A stretch of DNA of 64,000 nt from Zarea fungicola. Lineage: Eukaryota; Ascomycota; Sordariomycetes; Hypocreales; Cordycipitaceae. The position numbers were made by a program, and so were the translations under genes. The stretch covers positions 1-64,000 of the forward strand of contig FWCC01000372.1 in the NCBI GenBank assembly GCA_900169235.1, in the 5' to 3' direction. Positions 1 through 10,146 of this stretch are shown piece by piece. Position 1 is the first letter of the stretch, and every line of letters begins with the position of its first letter. The notes below the pieces were generated by a model. The model ran no database searches, was not told the origin of the DNA, and saw only the letters and a program-made list of their open reading frames with translations.

Positions 1-480
1 ACATGTCCTAATCGGGCCATGGGCGTACTAGCCTTTCGGCGGCCTAGCACTGCCCCGCGTCCCGTGTTGTAGCGTTTGTAACAATAACGCAGACTTTATT
101 TTAGTTCTAAGATGCATTATTTAAGAATAATAGTAATAAAGAAAATAAAAATTTAATATAAGAGGTTAATTATAGAGGATTTAGTTATAATAGGGCCTAA
201 AATCACTACTTAGATAATAATATAGCTGGCGTTTCTATTAAGCTCAGTGGTGTTAAGGTAGCGATTCTAAAGTCAAGGCGTTATCACTAGCTAGCACCAT
301 TATATACTAATAACATTTTCCCCCCTAAATAAAAATAAATAAAATAGATAGAATTAGCTATTTAGATATATAGCTTCTAGTTTTATTTTTACCTTAATTT
401 TCATCCTGTGATTAAGGATGTTAGCTTATAGTAAAGTTGAAATAGTTAGATACGCAAGCGACGCAGATACAGGTACTGTC
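1..480. repeat. AT-rich, RIP-like repeat remnant
   Basis: From about position 85 the sequence becomes strongly AT-rich, full of TAATA/TTAATA words and without any open frame, then returns to ordinary composition near 480. This resembles the RIP-mutated transposon DNA at the other end of the window. No transposase motif was recognised here, so the element type is unknown. Confidence 0.45.
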
Positions 481-481
481 G

Positions 482-504
482 CCCCCTCTCCAAGGGAGAG
501 GGGG
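482..504. repeat. Perfect 10-bp inverted repeat (hairpin)
   Basis: The arms at 482-491 (CCCCCTCTCC) and 495-504 are perfect reverse complements around a 3-base loop. The hairpin sits at the boundary between the AT-rich end and normal DNA and is followed by a second weak palindrome (GAGCCTAAGCTC, 505-516). It may mark a transposon edge; no function can be assigned. Confidence 0.5.
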
Positions 505-516
505 GAGCCTAAGCTC

Positions 517-1578
517 CCAGCGTAGCGTGTGCTTAGTCAACCCGCCGGGTAGTGTGCCGGGCCGGCGTGCCGCTATGTAGGGTAACCAGAACTACCGACG
601 CGTATAAATAGTTTGACAGCCCACCTGTTTGCTGTTAGGCGGCATCATCAATTCCTACATTTTATTTGTTCAGTTCTGAACATCAATTTCAAATTAAATA
701 TTCATGTGTGTAAGAGCGAAACGTGGAGCTTAATATTCTTGGTGCATAGTAACCTCAAGCGAGTAGGGCCGAGAGAGCGCATCTTCCGACTCTAAGTTCT
801 ACATGAAGGCGCCTGAAGCAGCAACCTGCCAGCTGTTACCACAGTCTCGTATAAAAAAAACGTAGAGTGTGTACAGGGGAAGAGTACAGTTGGAGTCCGC
901 AGAGTACGCCGGGAAATCATCACTTTGCCCAGTCATGATAAGCATGACGGGTGGTGAGTTCCTCGTAATTAATGCAGAAGCCCCGTAGTAATAAGGCCAG
1001 GGGAAACTGTCGCGTTTTCCCAAGTGTGGTCGATGTTGTGCTGACGAGGTAGCGTTGGCAGGTCCCGCAAGGCAGCGTAAATTCTAGTCTGGTTCTCTTC
1101 GCCCAGGGCGCCAAGGTGTGGACTCCATATTGGAAGCAGGATAGGATTTGCTGCTGCAAAACCCTCCAGCCCGGACAAGGCGGGCCAAGTGCTTTTCAGC
1201 GTCATTTCGTTTGGCTGAGTAAAGGTTGAAGTGATCTACTTTATGCGAATGAGATAGTCCACCTGTATTTAATACAGATAGAAAAGGCTTGTTGGGAAGG
1301 GGGATACTGCTTTGTTTACAATCTCCTCTTGCTATTTCTGTTAGAGAAGAATAAGAATAGAATTTCTATTTATTATATTCTAATAGTTCTCTATTACACT
1401 ATGCACTACTTGTGACATTACCAGGAACTAACATAGCCTGGCCTCTGGTTGGCTATTCCGCTCCAGCAGCAGCAGAAAGACCCACAAAGTTCAAACACGC
1501 AGCGCTAAGAGCAGTGGCCGTGAATACCTTCTTCAACCCTGCTGCCACAATCTCGTCATCCTGCTTCTCCTCAGCGAC
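517..1578. other. Intergenic, nothing recognised
   Basis: Short open frames occur on both strands but none has a recognisable motif, signal peptide or splice-consistent continuation. The last part presumably holds the promoter of the downstream kinase gene. Confidence 0.5.
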
Positions 1579-3090
1579 ATGAAATCACTCAGAGTCGCGT
1601 TTCATTCTCGGCCTGTGCAGAGAATTATCCATCCCTCATTCAATAAACGCCTTCATATCCACCTATCATTTACTAGACGTCTGTCTTGCTATGCCAGTTT
1701 GGCCATGGATAAAGAGGGGGCACCCCGGCGGCTTGAGCATCAGTACAACTGGATCGAAGACGTCGAGTCTCTCGAAAAATATGCTCCGGGTGGCTATCAC
1801 CCCAATCATGATCGGAGACGTCATCAAAAGCCGGTACGAGATCGTGGGTAAGCTGGGCTATGGGGGGTTTTCGACGGTCTGGCTCGCACGGGACCGAGAC
1901 GCTGAGCAACACACATATGTCGCTCTCAAAATCGGCGCCTCTGATTCCCGAATGCACGAGACAACGGTGATGACGGCGCTATCAGATTCCAGACCTAGCG
2001 TTTCGACAACCTCTGTGGCGGCATCGGCAGCTGGCGCGATACCTGCGCTCCTCGACGAGTTTACTGTGCAGGGCCCCAACGGTACGCATCCCTGCTACAC
2101 TACTGCTGTGGCAGAATGCAATGTCAGAGACTGCTCTTCCTTGAAAATGTTCAATTTGGACGTGGCGAGGGCTTTGGCACTCAGGCTCGTGTCAGCCGTG
2201 GCATACATGCACGGTCAGGGCTATGTTCATGGTGGTAAGTCTAGAACTTGTTTGCATGCTTTGGCGCAGATATTAAAACTCCTATTCCATGCTATTCAGA
2301 TATCCATCTTGGGAATGCAATGATTAAGCTCAACTCTGGCTTGGAGGCCTTATCTGTCAACCAACTATATGAAAAGTACGGACATCCAGCCACGGAAGAG
2401 ATATCCCGGGTTGATGGCGGCGCCCTGCCACCCAGTGTCCCCGCAAGAGCAGTCCGGCCTCTCGATCTCGGCAAGCCGGCTTCTGAGATATCTTTGAGCG
2501 AAACCAACTTGCTTCTCGTTGACTTTGGTGAGTCCTTTGCACCAGCGAAAACTTCACGCCGTTGCGAGGACTGCCGCTCTTATCTGGCCGCGCGGCCACC
2601 AGAGTGTCGATTCGAGCCGTCATCACCACTCTCCTTCTCTGTCGATATTTGGTGTCTCGGGATCGCGCTCTGGGATGTTATCGCGATGAAACCTCTGTTT
2701 AATGACCAGTTCGTGCCACCAGACTCTGTGGTTGCGCAGCAACAGGATATCCTTGGGCCAATGCCGCCGCAGTGGTGGAAGCAGTGGGAGAAGCGGCTTG
2801 AGTATTTTGACGGAGAGGGTCATTCCACGCGAGGTGACGACACCTCTCCTCCACTTGATGAAGCATTCGATGCTTGGGGACAGAAATACAGCGCAAAGCG
2901 CAAGGCCGGTGTGTTGCCACAAGATGAAAAGGCGGCGTTCATCTCCCTACTAAGTCGGATGCCCTGTTTGGATCCGAGAGGCCGACCCTCGGCGAACGAA
3001 GTGCTGGCGTCCGAATGGATGAAGAACTGGGCGATGCCAAGTTTTGAGCAGAGTCTCGCAGAAATCCCGAAACAGAATGCTGTGCCCTAG
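1579..3090 (+). CDS. SRPK-type serine/threonine protein kinase, one-base frameshift
   Basis: Kinase of the fungal SRPK group, which in known members phosphorylates SR-type RNA-binding proteins. Exon 1 is 1579-2234 and exon 2 is 2300-3090, separated by a 65-bp GTAAGT..CAG intron that splits the catalytic loop; joined, the loop reads HGDIHLGN. Other landmarks are the SRPK N-terminal signature (NWIEDVESLEKYAPGGYHP), glycine loop GYGGFSTVW, VALKI lysine, VDFGES and the AARPPE activation segment. The N-terminal signature and the glycine loop lie in different frames. One extra base near 1801-1805 (CCCCAATC) explains this, and removing it gives a 481-residue frame. An internal ATG at 1691 or 1809 could give a kinase without the N-terminal motif. 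The family call is firm; whether the gene is functional is open. Confidence 0.85.
2235..2299 (+). other. Intron in the kinase gene
   Basis: GTAAGT donor and TTCAG acceptor, 65 bp. Joining the flanks restores the HGDIHLGN catalytic loop, which supports this intron strongly. Confidence 0.85.
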
Positions 3091-4040
3091 TAGCCAGCGC
3101 ATGTTCTAATACGGCTTCTACATTCATCCTGTTAGATGTGCCTCGTTGCACGCACCGCCGTACTCATTCGGCTTGTCAAATCTAACTGATATGAGCAGAA
3201 GAAATCATTGCAGCTGCTAATTTCACCTCACAGATCCCCACTGCATCGCACGACTAGTAACCATCAGCCGAAACAGGATGGAGGGAATGGAACACACCCC
3301 GGCAGGAGCCTCCCCTGTTTGAAACATTTACTGGAGTTGATAAATAATAGTAGTAGTCACTGGAATAGATTAACACAATAACATTGTGGGCGGCCGGGCG
3401 CAAAATAGCAGCAAGGTAGGGTAGTGAGCGAGTAGTCGCAACCGCACTCGTGGCTCAGCAAAGTAAGACTCCAATCCGTTTGACTGTGGTGGATCAAAGT
3501 AGGTTCGGCAAGGATACTATCCAATCAGGACACTGCTTTAAATGCCTCCCATTGACTGATCCTCTGATTGTGCCAAGACCTTATACCCGCAGGATTAATT
3601 CTTTACAAAGACCATACTTTAATACGGTCCCAATGGCTGGAACGAACATGCTATTACACTTGAAATTAATCCTATATTTTACATAATGCGACGGTAATAT
3701 CACTACGGTGGTTGATGGTTGTTGGTTCATCTACTGAGTCGCCCACTCCAAGGTTGGCGTTGAACCCTACGTACATGAGGCTCTATCCAACCGATTGAAG
3801 CTATCGTTGATCTGAGTCGTCGTCTAACAACACCCTTGAGGGGATCACTACTACCTATCACCTCCCCCCAAACAATAAAAAGATACCTGTTCGAGGTATA
3901 CATGTAGAGGTTACATTGCTCCGCCATGAAGTGAAGATTTCCCATATTTCTGCTCTGCGATGTTTTTGCAGTGACTTCATAGTGCGGCCACAGTAACCAA
4001 ATCTCATTTTCTCTTCAAGCCGTCGTTTGTTGTCACTGGC
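3091..4040. other. Intergenic, nothing recognised
   Basis: This stretch separates the 3' ends of the kinase (+) and the KP4-like gene (-). Short frames at 3450-3686 and 3727-3945 show no motif. Confidence 0.5.
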
Positions 4041-4469
4041 TTACACCTTGAGGCTCAACAGGTGATGCCCGTACAGGTGTGATTGATAGTCGACGACATT
4101 GACTGTCAACTCGCCTAGGCTAACATCATTATTGTAATATGGAGCACTACCGCAGAGTCCACAACCATGGTCAAGAAGTTGCTGGATTGCTCGTTTAACC
4201 GAACTTCCGGGTGCCCCATGGGTATTCTGGAGGAAAACCCCGACGTTGTATTCCTGGGTATTGTCATCGCTGCAAGGAGTCGTGCAAATTCGCTGTTTGT
4301 TATCAAACCAGCGATTATCGGGAATGCTAGCAATGCAGTCTCTCTGTATCTCACGGAGGCTTGTCTGAGCGTGGCAAAATGGGCATTGCCCGCTTCCGCG
4401 GCAGTTGATGCCCAGTCCCCGGACCAAGCCGCCTAGAAAGAAAATAGGCAAAAGTGGCGTGACCTTCAT
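4041..4469 (-). CDS. KP4-like small secreted cysteine-rich protein
   Basis: An intronless 142-residue protein. A hydrophobic N-terminus (about residues 1-18) looks like a signal peptide and is followed directly by LGINCRGSGQC, the start typical of the mature KP4 family. Eight cysteines follow, including the late HGCGLCGSAPYY block and the ELTVNVVDY strand. KP4 proteins were first known as virus-encoded killer toxins of Ustilago that block calcium channels; many ascomycete genomes carry chromosomal homologues. Known KP4 proteins have five disulfides, so eight cysteines imply a variant pattern or a diverged member. Its role (competition or host interaction) is inference. Start chosen at the first Met, giving the signal peptide. 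Confidence 0.8.
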   Translation of the reverse strand: MKVTPLLPIFFLGGLVRGLGINCRGSGQCPFCHAQTSLREIQRDCIASIPDNRWFDNKQRICTTPCSDDNTQEYNVGVFLQNTHGAPGSSVKRAIQQLLDHGCGLCGSAPYYNNDVSLGELTVNVVDYQSHLYGHHLLSLKV

Positions 4470-5913
4470 GATGGAATAAAATCAAGAAAAAGCGATAAAT
4501 GATAATATATGAGTAACCAAAATAAATCACTTGGACTGGTGAATAAAGAGAACTGACAATAGTTGACTGATGTAAGAGTAATTATAGTAAATTAAGAGCC
4601 TGTGTGAAAACGTGAATGTTGAGGTGCCTAATAGTTTTCAGGCACACGCAGAGCCAATAACATACATATGGCTTATACTATTGACAGCCTCATGATGACA
4701 AAAATACCGAATCAAGTCTGACAGCCCCATTCATGTTAAAAGAATCGGGTCCAGTCGCCATTTCACTGATAAGCAGCCCGCCGGAACCACCTGGAAGTGG
4801 ATTGCCGAACCGCGGTAAGCATAGCAACCTAAAGATGAACTCTATGAGGTTAGATGATATGGGGATACTTACCGACAGTGCTGACGGCCGTAAGGAAGTG
4901 CAAGGTGAGTTACAGTAACTCTGTATTAGCTTAAGGCTTGGTTATCCGCCAAGTTACATGACCCACGCTCAGATGGGGGAGTTGCGAGACCTTGATTTTT
5001 GCAGGTGGCATCAAAGTTCGAGACCACTGCACAGGGGTATGCCCGGATGTCCCGCGTAGCAACGGATGTCCCGAGTAGCAAGATTTTCTCGGTTGAACCG
5101 AGCATTCCTGGCACTCCATGTCATCATCTATTCTCTTCGCTCTGCGCGCAAGCTAACGTCCCTTGGAGAAATGCTTTTGAGGACACCGCAGGCACCTACA
5201 TAGCCGTACCTGCTCCCATAGAATTGGACATGTTGCGAATCATGTGAACAAAACTCACATTTGAATTGAATTATGCAAAGAGACGCCCCTGTCAGTACTA
5301 TGCCTCATAACTACTTGTGCTTGGGCCAATACTCAATCACATCCCCTAAACGAATTCACCGACGGATAATATACTATAGTGATATGGAACGATGGCTTAA
5401 CAATGAATGAATGTGTTGAGCAGAGGAGCGCAAAAGTAACATTCTGCACGCAGCCTGTTCTTGATCGAGGATGTAATAGCCAGTTGCACTACGATAGTGT
5501 CATAAATATACTTATCCCGGGGATTGATAAACGTCCATACATGAACCACCCTTATGCAGCTAAAAGTGGACTAATCAATTGTGGAATGCAGCCCCCGAAA
5601 ATGCCTCTTTGCTGTTGCACCGGAGTAAAGGCTCTAGCTGCGCAGACAAGCGGCGACTGATGCGTCGTACGGCTTATTTTACGCAAATATTTTCTTTCAC
5701 TGTTCTCGCCTGGCAGTGCCTGGCGGTTTGGACTGCCAAGGACCGCACGGGGAACCAATCACATTTGTAGGTAGAGTAGTTCAGACATGCACAAATAACA
5801 CAACCCATCACATATGAAAGCGAGTGTCGGCGATACCCATACAAATGCCATCTGTGCATAACTTTCTTCTAGCTAAATCGAATACTGTTGATCGGGATAA
5901 CTGAAGAAATATA
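4470..5913. other. Intergenic, no convincing gene
   Basis: Open frames at 4733-4918 and 4999-5247 (+) could be joined by a GTGAGT..GCAG intron, but the product is short and carries no recognised motif. The frame at 5379-5660 is likewise unrecognised. Confidence 0.45.
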
Positions 5914-8900
5914 TTAACAGTAGCGTCCGGGGGGGGCTCCAGCGCTGACCATGGCCCTTCCAACGCAACCCCTCTTGAATGTGAGGGGAAGATTGAACTT
6001 CATCAAGTACTCAGACCGATATGACCCAATATTCGCATCTGATCCATCAACCTTGATATCGTTATTGTTACCAAACTGTCTCAATGTGACCGCACCGCAT
6101 CCCCCAACCTCTTTTTTGAGTCTTTCTCCATCGTCGTTGACCCAGCCCTTTATGAAAACTTCAAAATGAACGAATCCGAAACCAGGAGTTCTGTCGCACG
6201 AACCGGCGGGTCTAGGGTCTCGCCATGGATTTAGCTGTGGGCCGAGAGATGAATCTGGTGTATCACAGCACTGGCCATTAATGACATTACCCCCTGCATC
6301 GTATAGGCAATTGTCTGCGCCAAAGAATACATCTCCATAGTTGCGGGGCCAGCGTGCATTTAGCTGGCAGCCGGGGGGAAGCCGGGGAGCATACCACTGG
6401 CTCGTATCAAAGCCGGCAAGGATCGTGGCCGTGCTATAGTCACCCTGGTCTGCGTTGACATCTTTACATCATATGATTAGCATCTAGGCCGATATGTTGG
6501 AAATGCGAAACCTACGATAAGACGCCTCGTAGACGGCCGATATGTGACCGGCATTGGCATTGCAACGGGGCGAGCCATTTACCAAGACACAACCAGAGTT
6601 GATATGCTAAATAGAAGGGTCAATATTTCCTTCCTCTCAGGGCATCAAGCAATTAAAACATACCAAAGTTGTGCCAGCAGGGTTCTCTGGGGGATGCGGT
6701 ATAGTAGGCGGGGGAGCGGGAGCGGGAGGCTTCAAAAGTCGTCAGCATAAAAGGGATCATTGGCAGGGTTGGCTTGGATTAGGAACGTAAAAGTGGGAAG
6801 TACCTACCGGAGTGCCTCTGCATTCGCAACCCAGAAAATTGTTTGAGCAGTAAGACTTGCCAGTTGTCGGATTCAACTTGCCCTGGCAGCCGTTTTGATT
6901 GCAAGGTTGAGCCGGGCCACATGTTGAAGGCTGGGGGAGACAGTTGCACCCAACAAAGTTGCTGGTGCATTTTGCATATCTGACATTACCTAGGCCATTG
7001 AAGCTACCATTGCAGCCGTCCCTTTCGCAAGATTGAGGAGGGCCACAGGTTGATGGCGTTGGATTGCAGTCGCAGCCAACAAAGTTGCCAGTACATTTAC
7101 CATACTTTACCCTGCCTAGGCCGTTGAAGCTGCCCCGGCAGTCATTGTCATCGCATGACTTCCGCGCACCGCAGGTATCAGCCTGTGGGAGGCAGTCGCA
7201 GCCAATGAAGTTCCCAGTACATTTGGCATATCTTACATTACCTAGGCCATTGAAACTACCCTTGCAGTCATTGGTATCACAAGACCTAGGTAGACCGCAG
7301 GTGTCGCTCTCTGGTAAGCAGTCACAACCAACAAAGTTATTGGTGCATTTAGCGTACTTGACGTTGCCCAGACCATTAAAACTACCATCGCAGTCGTTCA
7401 TCTCGCAAGACACAGGCGGTCCACAGGTGTCAGGCTGCGGTGTACATTCACAGTTAATGAAGTTGCCAGTACACTTTGGATACTTGACATTGCCAAGGCC
7501 ATTGAAACTGCCCTCGCAGCCATTCATATCACATGGCCTACGTGGACCGCAGGTGTCAGGCTGCGGTAAACACTCACAGCCAGCAAAGTTGCCAGTACAT
7601 TTGGCATACTTGACATTGCCCAGGCCATTGAAACTGCCCTTGCAATCATTCAGATCACAAGAGAGGGGTGAACCACAGGTCTCGGTAGTAGGCTTGCACT
7701 CACAACCGTTTCTGCCTCCAGCTGTACAGACGGGGGTTTTCGTCAGCCCGACAAACTTCCCGGCACATCCATCTGCATCGCAGCTACCAGCTGGTCCGCA
7801 GACAATGCCAGTGGGGTCAGGCATCGGAGAAAACTGTATTGGTGCATTGAGGACGGTTAATATTTCGATGGGACCGATGCCGGGCTTTGATATAGTGGTA
7901 GTAGGCGCATGTTGGCAGATGTTGGCATTTACACAGTCTCTGTATGCTGTGTAGAGCATGACGGCAAAAGCCTGGCCCTCGGGTGATCCCGTGGTAAATT
8001 TGTTGCGATCGTGCCAGTCATAAGGGTTGACTGCTGGGGAGAATATTCCGTCTTTTCGTTGTGTAGCAGCCACAGCACGTCTTTGCGCATCTGCCCAGGT
8101 AAGGTAATTTTGCCCGAACATGTTGGGGTCGTTGACAGCCATGCGATAGACCATAGCTGCTATCAGGGCGGTTCCAGAGATTTCGCCAAACCAGCTGCCA
8201 TCGTTGATATAGTTGCGTAGTAGACTATTGTCTGTGCTTGACTGTATAGCTCCATCAAATATTTCCTTAATCCAGGACTTGAGTTCTCTAGCTTGGGACC
8301 CGAGTGCTTGAGACGAGGCAGGCCACCGCTGTAGGGTATGTAGGACACGGGTCATACCTAGGACGATCCATCCATTACCAGAAGACCAGAGTCCGGTATC
8401 CTGAGACTGTGGTCCAATAATGTGCCGCCAATTAAGACTGCCGCCGCCCTTGAGAACATCGCGGTGCAAAGAGATCTGCTTGACAACTGTGGCCATGAGA
8501 GACACATCGTTTCTCTGGACAGCGAGATACGCCACTACACAGCATGACTGACATATTAGCTATAGTTCACAGATGACGGCTGAGGAAATTAGTAGAGGGT
8601 AGGGGAGACTCGCAGAATGGAAAAGACATGGCCACATTATCAGCCCAGAGTTCTGCAACATCTGGGCGGTGTGAGATTGCACCATTTGCATACTTTGGTG
8701 CACCATTAAGAAGATAGTCGGCTTGGCGATTAGAGGCGTCAATGTAATTTGGAATAGATTGACCAAGAAGAATAGCGGAAACACCAAGGGAAGCCGGGTC
8801 GCCAACGGCAGAATCAGGAACCAACACCCGGGAGTTGGGGTTAGTATTAATAAATTGACGGGCATACTTGAGAGCAATTGTATTTAGGTCTGCCTTTGGA

Positions 8901-9118
8901 ATCTTGCCGCCTGGGAAAGGATTTATACTATAGACTGTCAATTCAGGATTGTACAGTTCTAGCAGAGCCTCAGCGGCAGTTCCCCATTCCCAAGATTTCC
9001 CAGACTTGCTGACCATGACCTGGCCAGCCTTGAAAGCATCGAATCCGGCAGGGACCTCGTCAGACAAGCTGGTGGCTGGGAAAAAGCCCAAGGCGAGGGA
9101 GAGTGAAGTGAAGCGCAT
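5914..9118 (-). CDS. Secreted GH105-like glycoside hydrolase with eight Cys-rich repeats and extra C-terminal domain
   Basis: Five exons: 9118-8614, 8534-6808, 6729-6664, 6606-6516, 6461-5914, giving 978 residues. Residues 1-18 form a signal peptide. Residues about 20-390 resemble the fungal YteR/GH105 (unsaturated rhamnogalacturonyl hydrolase-like) alpha/alpha-barrel family, with the blocks DVAELWADNVAMSFPF, TGLWSSGNGW and GSPEGQAF. Residues about 413-744 are eight tandem units of about 42 residues with six cysteines each (consensus GSFNGLGNVKYAKCTGNF). A Pro/Ala linker (745-767) precedes a Cys-containing C-terminal domain (768-978) that I do not recognise. The first intron (8535-8613) uses a GC donor; the others are GT..AG. 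The repeats may bind wall polysaccharide (inference). GH105 assignment is moderately sure, exon structure good because all phases agree. Confidence 0.8.
6808..7800 (-). repeat. Tandem 126-bp coding repeats (8 units)
   Basis: Eight head-to-tail units of about 126 bp encode the six-cysteine modules of the GH105-like protein. Units 2-7 are the most alike; the first and last are diverged, as expected for an array changing by unequal crossing over. The array also leaves a long repetitive shadow frame on the opposite strand (7064-7954). Confidence 0.9.
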
Positions 9119-10146
9119 CTTGCATGTGGCGCGTATGTGGGAGATGTGGTCGGAGAATGCAAGTTCTTGGGGCAGTACGGGTCTAATAAACCCAAAACTT
9201 GACCGTAAGCACCCTGTCTACCAATGTACACACACATAAGGCAATCAAGACATTGCTTGGCAGCAAAGATCATGGCAGGTCCAATGGTTGCCTCGAAATG
9301 GATAGAGACACATGTCATGCCGGCTTGCTGATACGACCTCTTCACTGGTGCAGACTATAGGCAGTGGTGGAACCTAGGTACCCTGCGCCACCCGGCCCAG
9401 AAGCATGCGACGCTACCTTGTGACATATCTTTTTTGCCGTGAGTATTAAGCTTCTAGTTAATGTTAGAGGCAAAAATGCGGCGTGTAAGACAGACCCATC
9501 CTCCCCCCACCCCCCTACAGCTGTGGGGAGTTAAACACAAATCCTTATTTACTAGTTAATGTTGTGGCTAAGACCCGCAAGCGCCAAGTAAGCCGGATAA
9601 GTGGTGCGTTATATTTTAAGCTGCTCGTTGGTTTGAACATCGGCCAACACGGGACAGCGTGGGGTAACAAACCAATGCGCACATGTCATGACATGTTACT
9701 TTTGGAAACTACATTGCTATAGTGTAGTTTTGTCAGGTGGGTCAATGATCTTCCCAAAAAGGCGATTGGAAATGAAATGCCTTTATGCATGACACATGTA
9801 CGTGCACAAGCCATCTGGGCATCTTGCTCCCTTTGGAATCACCCATCTTGCCAACTTGCTCTCTTTGGAATCACCATTTTTGTCATGTGTTGGTTGTTGG
9901 TCTTATGAGTCCAGACCTCACGAAAACCTTTTACCGCAAGTGGAACAACTCACGCCATTTCTCAGGTCTAGACCTTCTTGTTCAGATAATTAGACGAATC
10001 CACATCTCGTCATGTATTACCTCTGTTCATGATTTTCTTGATAACAGGCAACATTCTCCTGGCCCAGCCGCAACGTCTACTTTGCCATTTTCTTCAACCT
10101 TGACATTTTTTCCGTGGGATCAGCCAGGTCCCAGCTTCTTCACTTT
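9119..10146. other. Divergent intergenic region
   Basis: This lies between the 5' ends of the GH105-like (-) and WSC-subtilase (+) genes and must hold both promoters. Open frames on both strands carry no motif. A C-rich tract occurs at about 9500-9520. Confidence 0.5.

Noticed and set aside
4733..5060. Possible two-exon small gene with a GTGAGT..GCAG intron
   Set aside because: The joined product is only about 80 residues with no recognisable feature.
7064..7954. 296-codon repetitive frame on the plus strand
   Set aside because: It is the antisense shadow of the Cys-rich repeat array; its periodicity is inherited from the minus-strand coding repeats.
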